38,034 nt of DNA from Salinivirgaceae bacterium (GTDB taxonomy: Bacteria; Bacteroidota; Bacteroidia; Bacteroidales; SZUA-534): NCBI GenBank assembly GCA_017645945.1, contig JAGCNL010000027.1, positions 1 to 38,034 of the forward strand, written 5' to 3'. The notes beneath the pieces are model-generated. The model was not told the DNA's origin. It saw only the letters and a program-made list of their open reading frames with translations, and did no database searches. The translations under genes and the position numbers were made by a program. Shown here in pieces: positions 14,877 to 21,766 of this stretch. Numbering within the stretch: the stretch's first letter is position 1; each line of letters opens with the position of its first letter.

Positions 14877-15739
14877 AGGTTCGGATTTATGTAAACGTCG
14901 GGGTCGTATGGCAGGAAGCAAGCACGGCACACGTCGCGTCCGCTGCGGTCAACCTCAACGCCATAGGTGAATTTGATATAGTTGGCTACAGCGGTAAAAT
15001 ACTCACTGTGCGACAGTGTGCATTTATCAATGCTGATTACCCATTTCAAGCCGTCACCCGACGGCGAACGGAAAAGCAACTGCGTTTCAAACATCGTGTC
15101 ACCCAATAGGCGGCTTTTCAGTTCCTCGACATCGGGAATGTGGTCGAAGTCGAGGCACATCAAGCCCGAGTGCTGGATAAGCGCATCGGCGCGGCGCGAG
15201 TTGAATGTGCCGCTAAACGTGCAGTAATCGAAATGGCTTGCTTTGAAGTCTCGCGCCTGTTTCTTGTCGGTCATTGCCCGAAGTCGCTCTGTAATGGCCT
15301 TATAATAGCCTCCAACGATAACCTCGTACACGTTTTTAAGCGTGACGTTTTTGTAGGGTTGCATTGAGGTGATTGGGCGGCGGAAGAATGAAAAACGCAC
15401 TGGTTCCTGGTCCCGATATTCATCGCCAATGTGCAAATACAACTCGTTGTTCAACTTACGCAGCAATTCATCGCCACCACATTTGTAGTAGAGGGCGGCA
15501 AAATCGAAGCAATCGCCATAAAAATCGGGCTTTGCCACGTCGAAATGGCGGGCGATTTTGCTGTTTACTGTGGGGTGGATTTTGATTTGCAACGTTGGCG
15601 AGTTCTCGTTGTAGGGGTTCTTCACCATTACCGCGCTGCCGTCGGCTTTCCATTGGTAGTTCTCGGGATAGAATAGCCGCAAAACGTGCTTGTAAATGTC
15701 TATCCCGTAGTGGGTTGCCCTTAAAACTGCGTTTTTCAT
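14873..15739 (-). CDS. VirE N-terminal-domain (BT4734-like) primase
   Basis: The 288-residue protein belongs to the BT4734/BF3469 family by its motifs. An N-terminal zinc-poor region contains FYGDCFDFAALYY (about residues 73-85). The archaeo-eukaryotic primase-like core has GLMCLDFDHIPD (metal-binding Asp residues, about 190-201), LLFRSPSGDGLKWVI (about 222-236) and RACFLPYDPDVYINP at the C-terminus. It should make RNA or DNA primers for replication of the element. The C-terminus ends soon after the RACF motif, as in split versions in which the helicase domain is a separate gene. Here that is the DUF3987 protein, whose ATG overlaps the stop by four bases. The HTH gene lies 2 bases upstream, so the three form one operon. 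Confidence 0.82.
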   Translation of the reverse strand: MKNAVLRATHYGIDIYKHVLRLFYPENYQWKADGSAVMVKNPYNENSPTLQIKIHPTVNSKIARHFDVAKPDFYGDCFDFAALYYKCGGDELLRKLNNELYLHIGDEYRDQEPVRFSFFRRPITSMQPYKNVTLKNVYEVIVGGYYKAITERLRAMTDKKQARDFKASHFDYCTFSGTFNSRRADALIQHSGLMCLDFDHIPDVEELKSRLLGDTMFETQLLFRSPSGDGLKWVISIDKCTLSHSEYFTAVANYIKFTYGVEVDRSGRDVCRACFLPYDPDVYINPNL

Positions 15740-15741
15740 AA

Positions 15742-16032
15742 TCAGCGGCGTTTGCGGTAGATAATGGCGTTGGCTTGGGTTTGAATCTCATCGGCCGAGG
15801 CGGTTCTGTACCTTGTGAGGTAGTCGATTAGGTCGCTGCGCTTGAAGTAGTATTTCTTTCCTGCAGGGCAGAAATACGCCAACTCGCGCCGCTGCGCCAA
15901 CTTGTAAACGTGCGACTTTGACAGGTTCAACACTCTGGCCGCCTCATCGACGTTCAAAATTTCCTTTGCGCTCTCGTTCTGCTCTGATAGTAAACCAACT
16001 ATCTCGGCAAGCATTTCTTTGATTTCGTTCAT
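15742..16032 (-). CDS. HTH_17/excisionase-type DNA-binding protein
   Basis: The 96-residue protein has a short coiled N-terminus (EIKEMLAEIVGLLSEQNE), then a MerR/Xis-like winged helix: ILNVDEAARVLNLSKSHVYKLAQRRELAYFCPAGKKYYFKRSDLIDYL, with helix-turn-helix at about 31-50 and the wing at KKYYFKRSDL. A basic tail (IIYRKRR) follows. Such proteins start the replication/mobilisation operons of Bacteroidetes elements and may act as replication initiators, excision factors or regulators. It lies 2 bases before the primase gene. Its promoter must lie within or just before the terminator hairpin at 16052-16083, which leaves room for read-through control from the 160-aa gene. Confidence 0.85.
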   Translation of the reverse strand: MNEIKEMLAEIVGLLSEQNESAKEILNVDEAARVLNLSKSHVYKLAQRRELAYFCPAGKKYYFKRSDLIDYLTRYRTASADEIQTQANAIIYRKRR

Positions 16033-16051
16033 ATTACAACGTTTTAGTTAA

Positions 16052-16083
16052 TAAAAAAGCCGTCAGTCTCGTGACTAACGGCT
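16052..16083 (-). terminator. Terminator of the 160-aa gene
   Basis: On the minus strand AGCCGTTAGTC pairs with GACTGACGGCT around a short loop (one mismatch), followed by TTTTTT. It lies 57 bases after the stop of the 160-aa gene and 20 bases before the HTH start, so it separates the two genes or attenuates read-through. Confidence 0.8.
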
Positions 16084-16139
16084 ACAAATAGAAAGCAAAG
16101 AACGCCGTGCGTGGGCGCGTGCTTGCACGCATATTTCAT

Positions 16140-16622
16140 TCACATTACAATTCTCTCGCTTATCCCCATAGCCAACAATAGAGCCTGTGCTTTCGCTGCC
16201 TCCATATCATTTGGCAAGAATGACGTTTCGTTGCTTATGTAGTTACGTATATTGGTTACAGAATAGCCCGACAAGAAACTGATTAGCCTGGCAGCGGTAA
16301 TTATGTCGATATTCGCAAAAGAAACGCCCGCACATCTAAAAACCGCCATACACGTTGAGGCGATAACCTTCATTCGTGCTTTGGCTTTCGGAAGAAACGT
16401 TTCTTCGGGTGCCTCGTTCGTTAGTTTGTCGAGGTCATCAATCAACTGCAATTCTTCATTAATAATGCCCTCAACATCGTCATTCTCATAATAGGCGAGT
16501 TGTCGGTGTCGGCATCTTAATTGAAGTAGTTTTGTCTTCTTTTCCACTTTGTCGGTGGTCGTCTTTAACACCTCGTCGAGGTTTCTCTTGATTTGTTCGG
16601 AAGTCAGTTTTTCTTCTTTCAT
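16140..16622 (-). CDS. Unknown helical mobile-element protein (160 aa)
   Basis: The 160-residue protein starts at ATG 16622. The N-terminal two thirds are charged and helical (KEEKLTSEQIKRNLDEVLKTTTDKVEKK). The C-terminal segment ITAARLISFLSGYSVTNIRNYISNE then LLLAMGI (about 108-156) follows the pattern of a short helical domain seen at the end of several Bacteroidetes mobile-element proteins, roughly ISFLTG-S-NTIR. That resemblance is from memory. Two Cys residues (CMAVFRCAG) are not arranged as a metal site. A 38-bp palindrome and repeat copy B lie upstream, and a terminator lies downstream, so it is probably a single-gene unit with its own control. The function is unknown. Confidence 0.65.
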   Translation of the reverse strand: MKEEKLTSEQIKRNLDEVLKTTTDKVEKKTKLLQLRCRHRQLAYYENDDVEGIINEELQLIDDLDKLTNEAPEETFLPKAKARMKVIASTCMAVFRCAGVSFANIDIITAARLISFLSGYSVTNIRNYISNETSFLPNDMEAAKAQALLLAMGISERIVM

Positions 16623-16726
16623 ACGATTTGTTTTGATTTGTTAATACTTGATATGTGCTTGAAGTTGTATAAAAGAATCGTGCAACTACTTAAAAATCTG
16701 ACAATAGGCGGTTTTTCGTTGGTAAA

Positions 16727-16784
16727 AGTTTTTCCCATTTTCCCAATTTCCCAATTTCCCAAATCGCAAAAAATGGGAAAAACT
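16727..16784 (+). repeat. 58-bp palindromic element, copy B
   Basis: AGTTTTTCCCA opens and TGGGAAAAACT closes the unit, with 15 perfect terminal pairs. CCCA units alternate with TTTT or ATTT inside. It matches copy A along all 58 positions without gaps when the strand is reversed. The terminal G-C pair of copy A at unit positions 7 and 52 is replaced by T-A here, so the pairing is kept. It lies 105 bases upstream of the 160-aa gene. Confidence 0.75.
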
Positions 16785-16795
16785 ACCTTGTAACC

Positions 16796-16833
16796 TATTG
16801 AATACCAATTACATAAATAATTGATATTCAATA
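16796..16833. promoter_or_regulatory. 38-bp AT-rich palindrome
   Basis: TATTGAATA (16796-16804) and TATTCAATA (16825-16833) are perfect inverted copies. Inside, AATTA (16807-16811) and TAATT (16818-16822) pair in register, leaving CATAAA in the centre; only the CC/GA dinucleotides break the symmetry. It could be an operator for the 160-aa gene, an origin or a recombination site. No transcription signal follows, so it is not a terminator. Confidence 0.55.
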
Positions 16834-16912
16834 AGATATAAACAACTGATTATTAAGGGTTTAGAGAGAGGAAGGCGGGCGGTTCCTGGTCCGCTTTTGG
16901 TGCCTTAAATGG

Positions 16913-16945
16913 AAAAAGCCGCTAACAAGGCGAAAGCGGCTTTTT
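16913..16945. terminator. Symmetric (bidirectional) terminator-like hairpin
   Basis: AAAAAGCCGC (16913-16922) and GCGGCTTTTT (16936-16945) form ten perfect pairs around a 13-base loop. The T-run at the end works on either strand. No obvious gene feeds into it from either side in this window, so it may be left from a lost gene. Confidence 0.65.
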
Positions 16946-17184
16946 CGATAGTCATTTAACAATTCGTTTATGAATTGCACTACAAAACTAACGAAAAAAA
17001 GACACTGCAGCGGATTGGAAAATGGAAAAATTTTGTTGCTTTGCTGTTGTTTGTAAAACCCACAGACACAACCACTAAAGAGCAAAAAGAAACACTAAAA
17101 AAGGGCTAAAAGATAGGATTATGTTTCTGGTTCTAAACCGTTTCTCGAACCTTGCAAATATACTGATTATCAGCGTTATGAATA

Positions 17185-17394
17185 TTAGCCAATGCTAGTA
17201 ACCGTGTAAGTTACACCATCGTTCTCTACTTCTGCTGGAATATCAATATTTCCACTAATGTCTTTATTAGCCGCACCAACAGAGACTGTGGTTGTGCCGG
17301 TTATGGTGTATTTCAAATCACCAACAGTAAAATCTTCCGCCCACGCCTGCCCGGCAAGCATTGCGGCAAATAGTAATGTAAAGAATCGTTTCAT
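17185..17394 (-). pseudogene. Truncated BspA-like (LRR_5) surface protein
   Basis: Only 69 residues remain. A good signal peptide (MKRFFTLLFAAMLAGQAWA) is followed by EDFTVGDLKYTITGTTTVSVGAANKD with its NIDIPAEVENDGVTYTVTSIG continuation. This is the usual opening of Bacteroidetes BspA-like leucine-rich-repeat proteins, which go on from TSIG into many repeats (…AF..C..L..I.IP..). Here TAA comes directly after TSIG, so the whole repeat region is missing. The promoter and start look intact, and a short secreted peptide could still be made. The break lies at the edge of the mobile region, so a deletion or insertion event is the likely cause. Confidence 0.65.
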
Positions 17395-17679
17395 TCTTAT
17401 AAAGTTTATAGTTGTTCGTGAACAAAATCTTTTGGTAAAGATAGGCTTTTAGTCCGAAAAACAGATTTTTTTTGATGTATGGGTGAATGAGGGCGATAGG
17501 ATTTCCTTTTTTTCATCATCAGATTAAAACAGCGTCAAACTACTGTTAACGCGGTAACCTTTTAAAATTTTCAGAAACCGGCAAATAACGCCGATTTTTA
17601 TTTCGCGTTGACAATCCAAAGACCGTTTTTGTCGCTGTGGGATACGCAAAAGGCGCAAAAAAACAAAGGCAAGTTATTG

Positions 17680-18888
17680 TCAGATTTTATCCATCAGTCT
17701 TTTAGTCTCTTGCAATTCTTTTTGCAAAAGTTGTACCCGTTCTGCCAGTTTTTCTTGGCTTGGCAAAGCGTCTTTTATTTTGATGTTGTTGTATGTAGCA
17801 ACACCCATCGGAGTGCCGATTCCTTTGAAAGACCATTGTACATCAGTCTTGTTCAAGTCCGAACAAACGAGCAGTCCAATCGTGGGGTTATCATCATCGG
17901 TTTTCAGCAATTCGTCAACGGCGTTCACATAATAATTCAATTTTCCCGCAAACTCAGGTTCGAAAGGCTTGGCTTTCAGTTCACAAACAATGTAGCAGCG
18001 CAGACGGATATGATAAAACAAAAGATCGATTTTTCGTGTGCGGCCGCCAACAACAATCTCTTTCTGCCTGCCTATGAAAGCGAATCCCGTTCCCATCTCA
18101 AGCAATAGGTCGGTTACATTTTTTGTCAGTGAATCTTCCAGTTCCGCTTCGTTATACAACTCGTGTTCAACTGTGGCAAAGCCGAAATCGTAATTCTCCT
18201 TTAACACTTCTTGTACAAGACTGCTTTGCAGTGCTGGCAGATGTTCGGCGAAATTGTTGGCAATCTTGCCTTGATGCTCATAAAGATTCGCCTTGATGCA
18301 GTTGATTAAGGCATCACGGCTTAACCCTTGCTCTATGGTTTTCTTGATATAGAAAATGGCTTCTTCGATTGTTTTGCATTTGGTAATTATTTCGACGTGA
18401 TGCCGCCAGGGAACCAATGCAAAGGCCGATGGAAATTCTCCACCAGTTTGGTGGAGTTTTTCTTCGCCAATTTCTCTACCAACTTGGTGGAGTTTTGTAA
18501 TATTTTGTTTTACAATTAATTGTGATTCTCCAATAACTTGTTGGAGTTTTTCTTCGCCAATTTCTCTACCAACTTGGTAGAGTTTTTGTTTGGATTCATA
18601 GGAAGAGTAGAACAGATACCATTTTTTCATGAACCATAGATTCGGAGCAGAGAACCCGTCTGCATTGGGGAATTCCCGTTTCAAATCGAGGCTAACCTGC
18701 TCAACCACACCTGCGCCCCATCGTTCTTCAGCTTTCTTCTGCACCAAATCGCGTCCTAATTGCCAATTGAAAAGCATTTTCTCAACATTCACACGGACAG
18801 CGGCTTTCACCTGTGCCGAGCGGTAGCGTTGTTTCACCTCGGCAATCCAAGTTGCATAATCGGCATCAACTATCCAAAGTCCGTTCAA
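17680..18888 (-). CDS. YhcG/DUF1016 family PD-(D/E)XK nuclease with internal repeats
   Basis: The protein has 402 residues. The N-terminal DUF1016 helical domain (DYATWIAEVKQRYRSAQVKAAVRVNVEKMLFNWQLG is its core, given here in part; about 8-110) leads to a repeat region (about 103-150). The C-terminal nuclease has LLEMGTGFAFIGRQ, then KIDLLFYH and VCELKA, which supply the Asp and ExK residues. GKLNYYVNAVDELLK and PTIGLLVCSDLNK are family hallmarks. YhcG proteins are restriction-endonuclease-fold proteins often near restriction systems or phage genes. No ATG fits: the frame opens at a TAA just upstream and the first usable start is TTG 18888. The middle contains two 30-residue repeats of KL-QVGREIGEEKL-Q. 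The N-terminus may therefore be altered by rearrangement. Confidence 0.8.
   Translation of the reverse strand: MNGLWIVDADYATWIAEVKQRYRSAQVKAAVRVNVEKMLFNWQLGRDLVQKKAEERWGAGVVEQVSLDLKREFPNADGFSAPNLWFMKKWYLFYSSYESKQKLYQVGREIGEEKLQQVIGESQLIVKQNITKLHQVGREIGEEKLHQTGGEFPSAFALVPWRHHVEIITKCKTIEEAIFYIKKTIEQGLSRDALINCIKANLYEHQGKIANNFAEHLPALQSSLVQEVLKENYDFGFATVEHELYNEAELEDSLTKNVTDLLLEMGTGFAFIGRQKEIVVGGRTRKIDLLFYHIRLRCYIVCELKAKPFEPEFAGKLNYYVNAVDELLKTDDDNPTIGLLVCSDLNKTDVQWSFKGIGTPMGVATYNNIKIKDALPSQEKLAERVQLLQKELQETKRLMDKI
18438..18582. repeat. Four palindromic 19-bp units inside yhcG
   Basis: Units at 18438-18456, 18474-18492, 18528-18546 and 18564-18582 follow CTCYAMYA-N3-TGKTRGAG. The first is the perfect dyad CTCCACCAGTTTGGTGGAG and the fourth is also perfect. 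Spacings are 36, 54 and 36 bases, so a 90-bp segment holding two units is duplicated in frame (30 residues). Confidence 0.8.
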
Positions 18889-18946
18889 ACTGCTGCTGGT
18901 GAAGGAGAGGAATTAGTTGCCGATTTTTCTGCAAACACGCCCCGCG

Positions 18947-19219
18947 TTACTCGATGGAGACGGTTAATTCTCTGGCGGTGAGGCTGTTTTTCATTGGGAG
19001 CAGACGCTTGTAGGTGCCCGATTTCACTTCGTAGCGCCCTTTGGTGTGCACAATAATCGCGCATTGCTCGGCCTGCTCGGGAGTGTGGTGGCACACATCT
19101 ATCAGACTTTCAATCACGTGCTCAAATGTGTTGACGTCGTCGTTGTAAAGTACAAGGCTCAAGATGTCTTGCTGCTCGGTAAGTTCGTCGGTTTGTCCGT
19201 CAAATTGTTCGCGATTCAT
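18947..19219 (-). CDS. clpS: ClpS, adaptor of the ClpAP/ClpCP protease
   Basis: The 90-residue protein is of normal length. After a disordered N-terminus (EQFDGQTDELTEQQ), LVLYNDDVNTFEHVIESLIDVCHHTPEQAEQCAIIVHTKGR is the classic ClpS core. Asn-Asp-Asp in YNDDVNTF and the following helix contribute to the pocket that holds N-degron residues, and His-Thr-Lys-Gly forms the ClpA-facing surface. It hands N-end-rule substrates to the Clp unfoldase in the cytoplasm. It is the first recognisable chromosomal housekeeping gene to the right of the mobile region. Its stop is 58 bases from the yhcG start. Confidence 0.92.
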   Translation of the reverse strand: MNREQFDGQTDELTEQQDILSLVLYNDDVNTFEHVIESLIDVCHHTPEQAEQCAIIVHTKGRYEVKSGTYKRLLPMKNSLTARELTVSIE

Positions 19220-19364
19220 TGTATCAGCTTTAAATCATGTAAATATAGCGGAATTTATTGACGGTCAACACTGTTTGTAAACAAAAATTGCATACCAACA
19301 GTATTACACCGCGAACTCGTTCGCCTGCTTGATAAAAAGGTGTGTTTTGAGGCTTGCCAGGGAA

Positions 19365-20099
19365 TTATTTTCCTGCGGTTTTGCGTTTGGTAATCAGGCC
19401 GCTACTGGTGAAATTACGCTGCCAGATGTTGGCCTCGCCCATATAATACAGGTTGCTGCTGCCCGACATTGTAACTGCAAGTTTCTTTTTGGCATTGACT
19501 GATATTTCAGCGTAGCCCGAGCCAATCACATTGCAATTGTCTGATTGTAAGTCGAATGCGTTGACTTCGGTCTCGTCGTGGGCATCAACGGTCAGGTTTT
19601 CGGTGTAACCGCGAAGCGATGCGTTTCCGCTGTCATGAACCTTCAGCACGCAGTTGGCGGCCTTGAACTCAAAGTTCAGTCTCGACGCGTCGCCGCAGAT
19701 AAACTCGATGTTGTCGAAATTGGCCACTTTTTCAGAATTCAGCGTGACTTCGTTGAGCAGCACAATCTGCTTCAAATCTTTGAAAGCCACGGTGATATTG
19801 AGTCTCAATGCTTTTTTTACGCTGGGGACAAACACGTACAAAGTGCTGTCGCTTACTGATGTCTTGAAAAGCGAAACCAGATTCTCTTCAGATTCAATCT
19901 TCACATTTTCAGATGTTTCCTGCGACAGGAACAATTCAACCTGACCTTGCACAACCACGCGATTGAAGCCGCTGACTTGTCTGACTTCGGTTTTTATTTT
20001 GCCGTTTCCTTTGATGGTTTGGGCGTTGAGGGTGTTCGGCATGAATGCGATTGCCAGTGCAATAATGGCAAATAATTTGAGTACGTTGTGTTTTGACAT
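19365..20099 (-). CDS. DUF2807 (GIN domain) exported protein
   Basis: The 244-residue protein has a signal peptide (about 1-26, ALAIAFMPNTLNAQ). The mature part opens with IKGNGKIKTEVRQVSGFNRVVVQGQVELFLSQ, the signature of the DUF2807 head domain. It forms a right-handed beta-helix of short strands, with SGNASLRGYT, SGYAEISVNAKKKLAV and SGSSNLYYMG as characteristic turns. The family is common in Bacteroidetes periplasm or outer surface and has no known enzyme activity. A basic tail (ITKRKTAGK) follows. It is downstream of a LytTR response regulator on the same strand, separated by 170 bases, and envelope-stress control by that regulator is only a guess. Confidence 0.85.
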   Translation of the reverse strand: MSKHNVLKLFAIIALAIAFMPNTLNAQTIKGNGKIKTEVRQVSGFNRVVVQGQVELFLSQETSENVKIESEENLVSLFKTSVSDSTLYVFVPSVKKALRLNITVAFKDLKQIVLLNEVTLNSEKVANFDNIEFICGDASRLNFEFKAANCVLKVHDSGNASLRGYTENLTVDAHDETEVNAFDLQSDNCNVIGSGYAEISVNAKKKLAVTMSGSSNLYYMGEANIWQRNFTSSGLITKRKTAGK

Positions 20100-20268
20100 G
20101 GTCTTTAACGTTTAGCGGGCAAATGTCAGTATTTTTCAATTAAATGACAAACGTAGAACTCGTAAAAATGCAATATGATTGCATAATCTTTCATATTTCT
20201 GGCAAAAAATTCGCAATCAGGTGTTTGTGCGGATTTTTTTTCGGGCCGAAAAGAAGGGTGGGGCGGTG

Positions 20269-21033
20269 TCAGCCTTTGTGCTGAATGTTCGATGCCATCT
20301 CCTCGAGGAACTGGTTGCGCTTGCGGCGCGACAGGATAGCCACCGAGCCGCCTTCCATTACCACATCGCCATCGAACCGCGACACTTTCTGCACAAAATT
20401 CAGGTTTACCAAATGCGACTGGTGGGTGCGGAAGAACGGAAAATCTTCAAGCATTGTTTCAAACTCACCCAGGTTCTTCGAAACCAGCAAATCGTTGCGG
20501 CCCTTGATGTGCAGCGTGCTGTAGTTGCCGTCCGACTGAATGTGGATTATGTCCTTAACGTTCACAAACTCAATCGATTCAGCTGTGGCCAAAACAATTT
20601 TTTCAGGTTTTTCGAGTTTCGAGTTTTGCAACAGGGCGTTGAATTGTTCCTCGTGCTTGCTGTTGGTGCCGCGACTGATGATTTTCTTGATTGCGGCATC
20701 CATGTCGTTGTAGTCGAACGGCTTCAGAAGATAGTCTATTGCGCTGTATTTGAACGCTTTGATGGCGTATTGGTTGAACGCCGTGACAAAAATCACATCA
20801 AAATCGTGTTTCGATAGTTTTTCCAGAATGTCGAACCCGCTGCCGTCGGGCAACTCAATGTCCATAAACACAAGGTTGGCTTCTGATTTTGAAAGCAGCT
20901 CAACGGCGGTTGCAACGTTGTTTGCCGTGCCTAAAATATTGAACGACGGATAGTTGTCGGTAATAAACGACTTGACAGACTCAACGCCGTGAGCCTCGTC
21001 ATCAATAATCACAACTTTAATATCCGTTTTCAT
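20269..21033 (-). CDS. LytTR-family response regulator
   Basis: The protein has 254 residues. The receiver domain (1-120) has the acidic pair Asp11-Asp12, phosphoacceptor Asp58 in VFMDIELPDGSG, Thr in FVTAF, and Lys104 in YLLKPF. The LytTR DNA-binding domain (about 145-250) has IVLATAESIEFVNVKDIIHIQSDGNYSTLHI (shown by its core SDGNYST) and FFRTHQSHLVNLNFVQKV. Family members bind direct-repeat sites and usually pair with a LytS/YehU-type histidine kinase. No kinase is next to it in this window. It starts 33 bases after rsmI on the same strand, so it may be co-transcribed with rsmI and the coiled-coil gene. Confidence 0.92.
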   Translation of the reverse strand: MKTDIKVVIIDDEAHGVESVKSFITDNYPSFNILGTANNVATAVELLSKSEANLVFMDIELPDGSGFDILEKLSKHDFDVIFVTAFNQYAIKAFKYSAIDYLLKPFDYNDMDAAIKKIISRGTNSKHEEQFNALLQNSKLEKPEKIVLATAESIEFVNVKDIIHIQSDGNYSTLHIKGRNDLLVSKNLGEFETMLEDFPFFRTHQSHLVNLNFVQKVSRFDGDVVMEGGSVAILSRRKRNQFLEEMASNIQHKG

Positions 21034-21066
21034 TCCCCCAAAAAAGCGGTTAAAGATAAATTAATT

Positions 21067-21762
21067 TTATTCTTCCGCTACTTTTTCGGTACCTTTATTT
21101 CCTTCAACCACTATCACAATTTCGCCTTTCACTCCTGTTTCAGTGAAGTGGGCGATGGCTTCGCTGATGGTTCCGCGATAATTTTCTTCGTGAATTTTCG
21201 ATATTTCGCGCGATACGCACACCCTGCGGTCGGGGCCGAAAACCTCGGCAAACTGCTCAAGAGCCTTCAGCAGGCGATAGGGCGATTCGTAGAAAATCAT
21301 TGTGCGCTCCTCGTTCCGCACGGCCTCAATGCGCTTCTGGCGGCCTTTTTTCTGCGGCAGAAAACCTTCGAAGCAGAATCGGTCGTTGGCAAAGCCGCTG
21401 TTGATGAGCGCTGGCACAAAAGCCGTGGCACCAGGCAGGCACTCAACCTCAATATCGTTTTGGATGCACTGTTTGACAAGCAGATAGCCAGGGTCGGAAA
21501 TGCCAGGCGTGCCGGCATCGCTGATGAGCACGGCCGATTTTGCGGCGGCCACCATATCGGCATAATGCGCCACTTGCTGGTGCTCGTTGAATTTATGGTA
21601 GGGGATAAGCTTGTTTTTTATCTCGTAGTGGTTCAGCAAGATGCCCGATGTGCGTGTGTCTTCAGCCATGATGAAATCAGCCTCTTTCAGCAGTCGCAGG
21701 GCGCGCAGCGTGATGTCCTCCAGATTGCCCACGGGCGTTGGAACGAGATAAAGTCTGCCCAT
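21067..21762 (-). CDS. rsmI: RsmI, 16S rRNA (cytidine1402-2'-O)-methyltransferase
   Basis: The 231-residue protein starts at ATG 21762 (MGRLYLVPTPVGNLEDITLRAL is the family start, quoted in part as VPTPVGNLEDITLRAL). It has AEDTRTSGILL, the S-adenosylmethionine site VLISDAGTPGISDPG, LPGATAFVPALINSG, and FYESPYRLLKAL followed by REISKIHEE. These are all conserved tetrapyrrole-methylase-fold motifs of RsmI. The enzyme 2'-O-methylates C1402 of 16S rRNA in the decoding centre. It is shorter than the E. coli protein because it lacks the C-terminal extension, which is usual in this phylum. The gene follows the coiled-coil gene by 4 bases. Confidence 0.95.
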   Translation of the reverse strand: MGRLYLVPTPVGNLEDITLRALRLLKEADFIMAEDTRTSGILLNHYEIKNKLIPYHKFNEHQQVAHYADMVAAAKSAVLISDAGTPGISDPGYLLVKQCIQNDIEVECLPGATAFVPALINSGFANDRFCFEGFLPQKKGRQKRIEAVRNEERTMIFYESPYRLLKALEQFAEVFGPDRRVCVSREISKIHEENYRGTISEAIAHFTETGVKGEIVIVVEGNKGTEKVAEE

Positions 21763-21766
21763 CGTT

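Larger units (their letters stand above)
16623..17184. other. 562-bp gene-free segment with palindromes near the element boundary
   Basis: I see no credible gene. From left to right it contains repeat copy B (16727-16784), a 38-bp AT-rich palindrome (16796-16833), a purine-rich stretch, a strong symmetric hairpin (16913-16945) and CTGATTATCAG (17163-17173) beside the truncated BspA-like gene. A short minus-strand frame near 16861-17085 runs through the hairpin and looks accidental. Confidence 0.6.

Noticed and set aside
16861..17085. Short minus-strand frame near the element boundary
   Set aside because: It runs through a perfect terminator-like hairpin and has no recognisable residues.
18438..18582. 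CRISPR-like array
   Set aside because: The repeats are palindromic, only four, spaced 36-54 bases apart, and lie in frame within a gene with no cas genes nearby.
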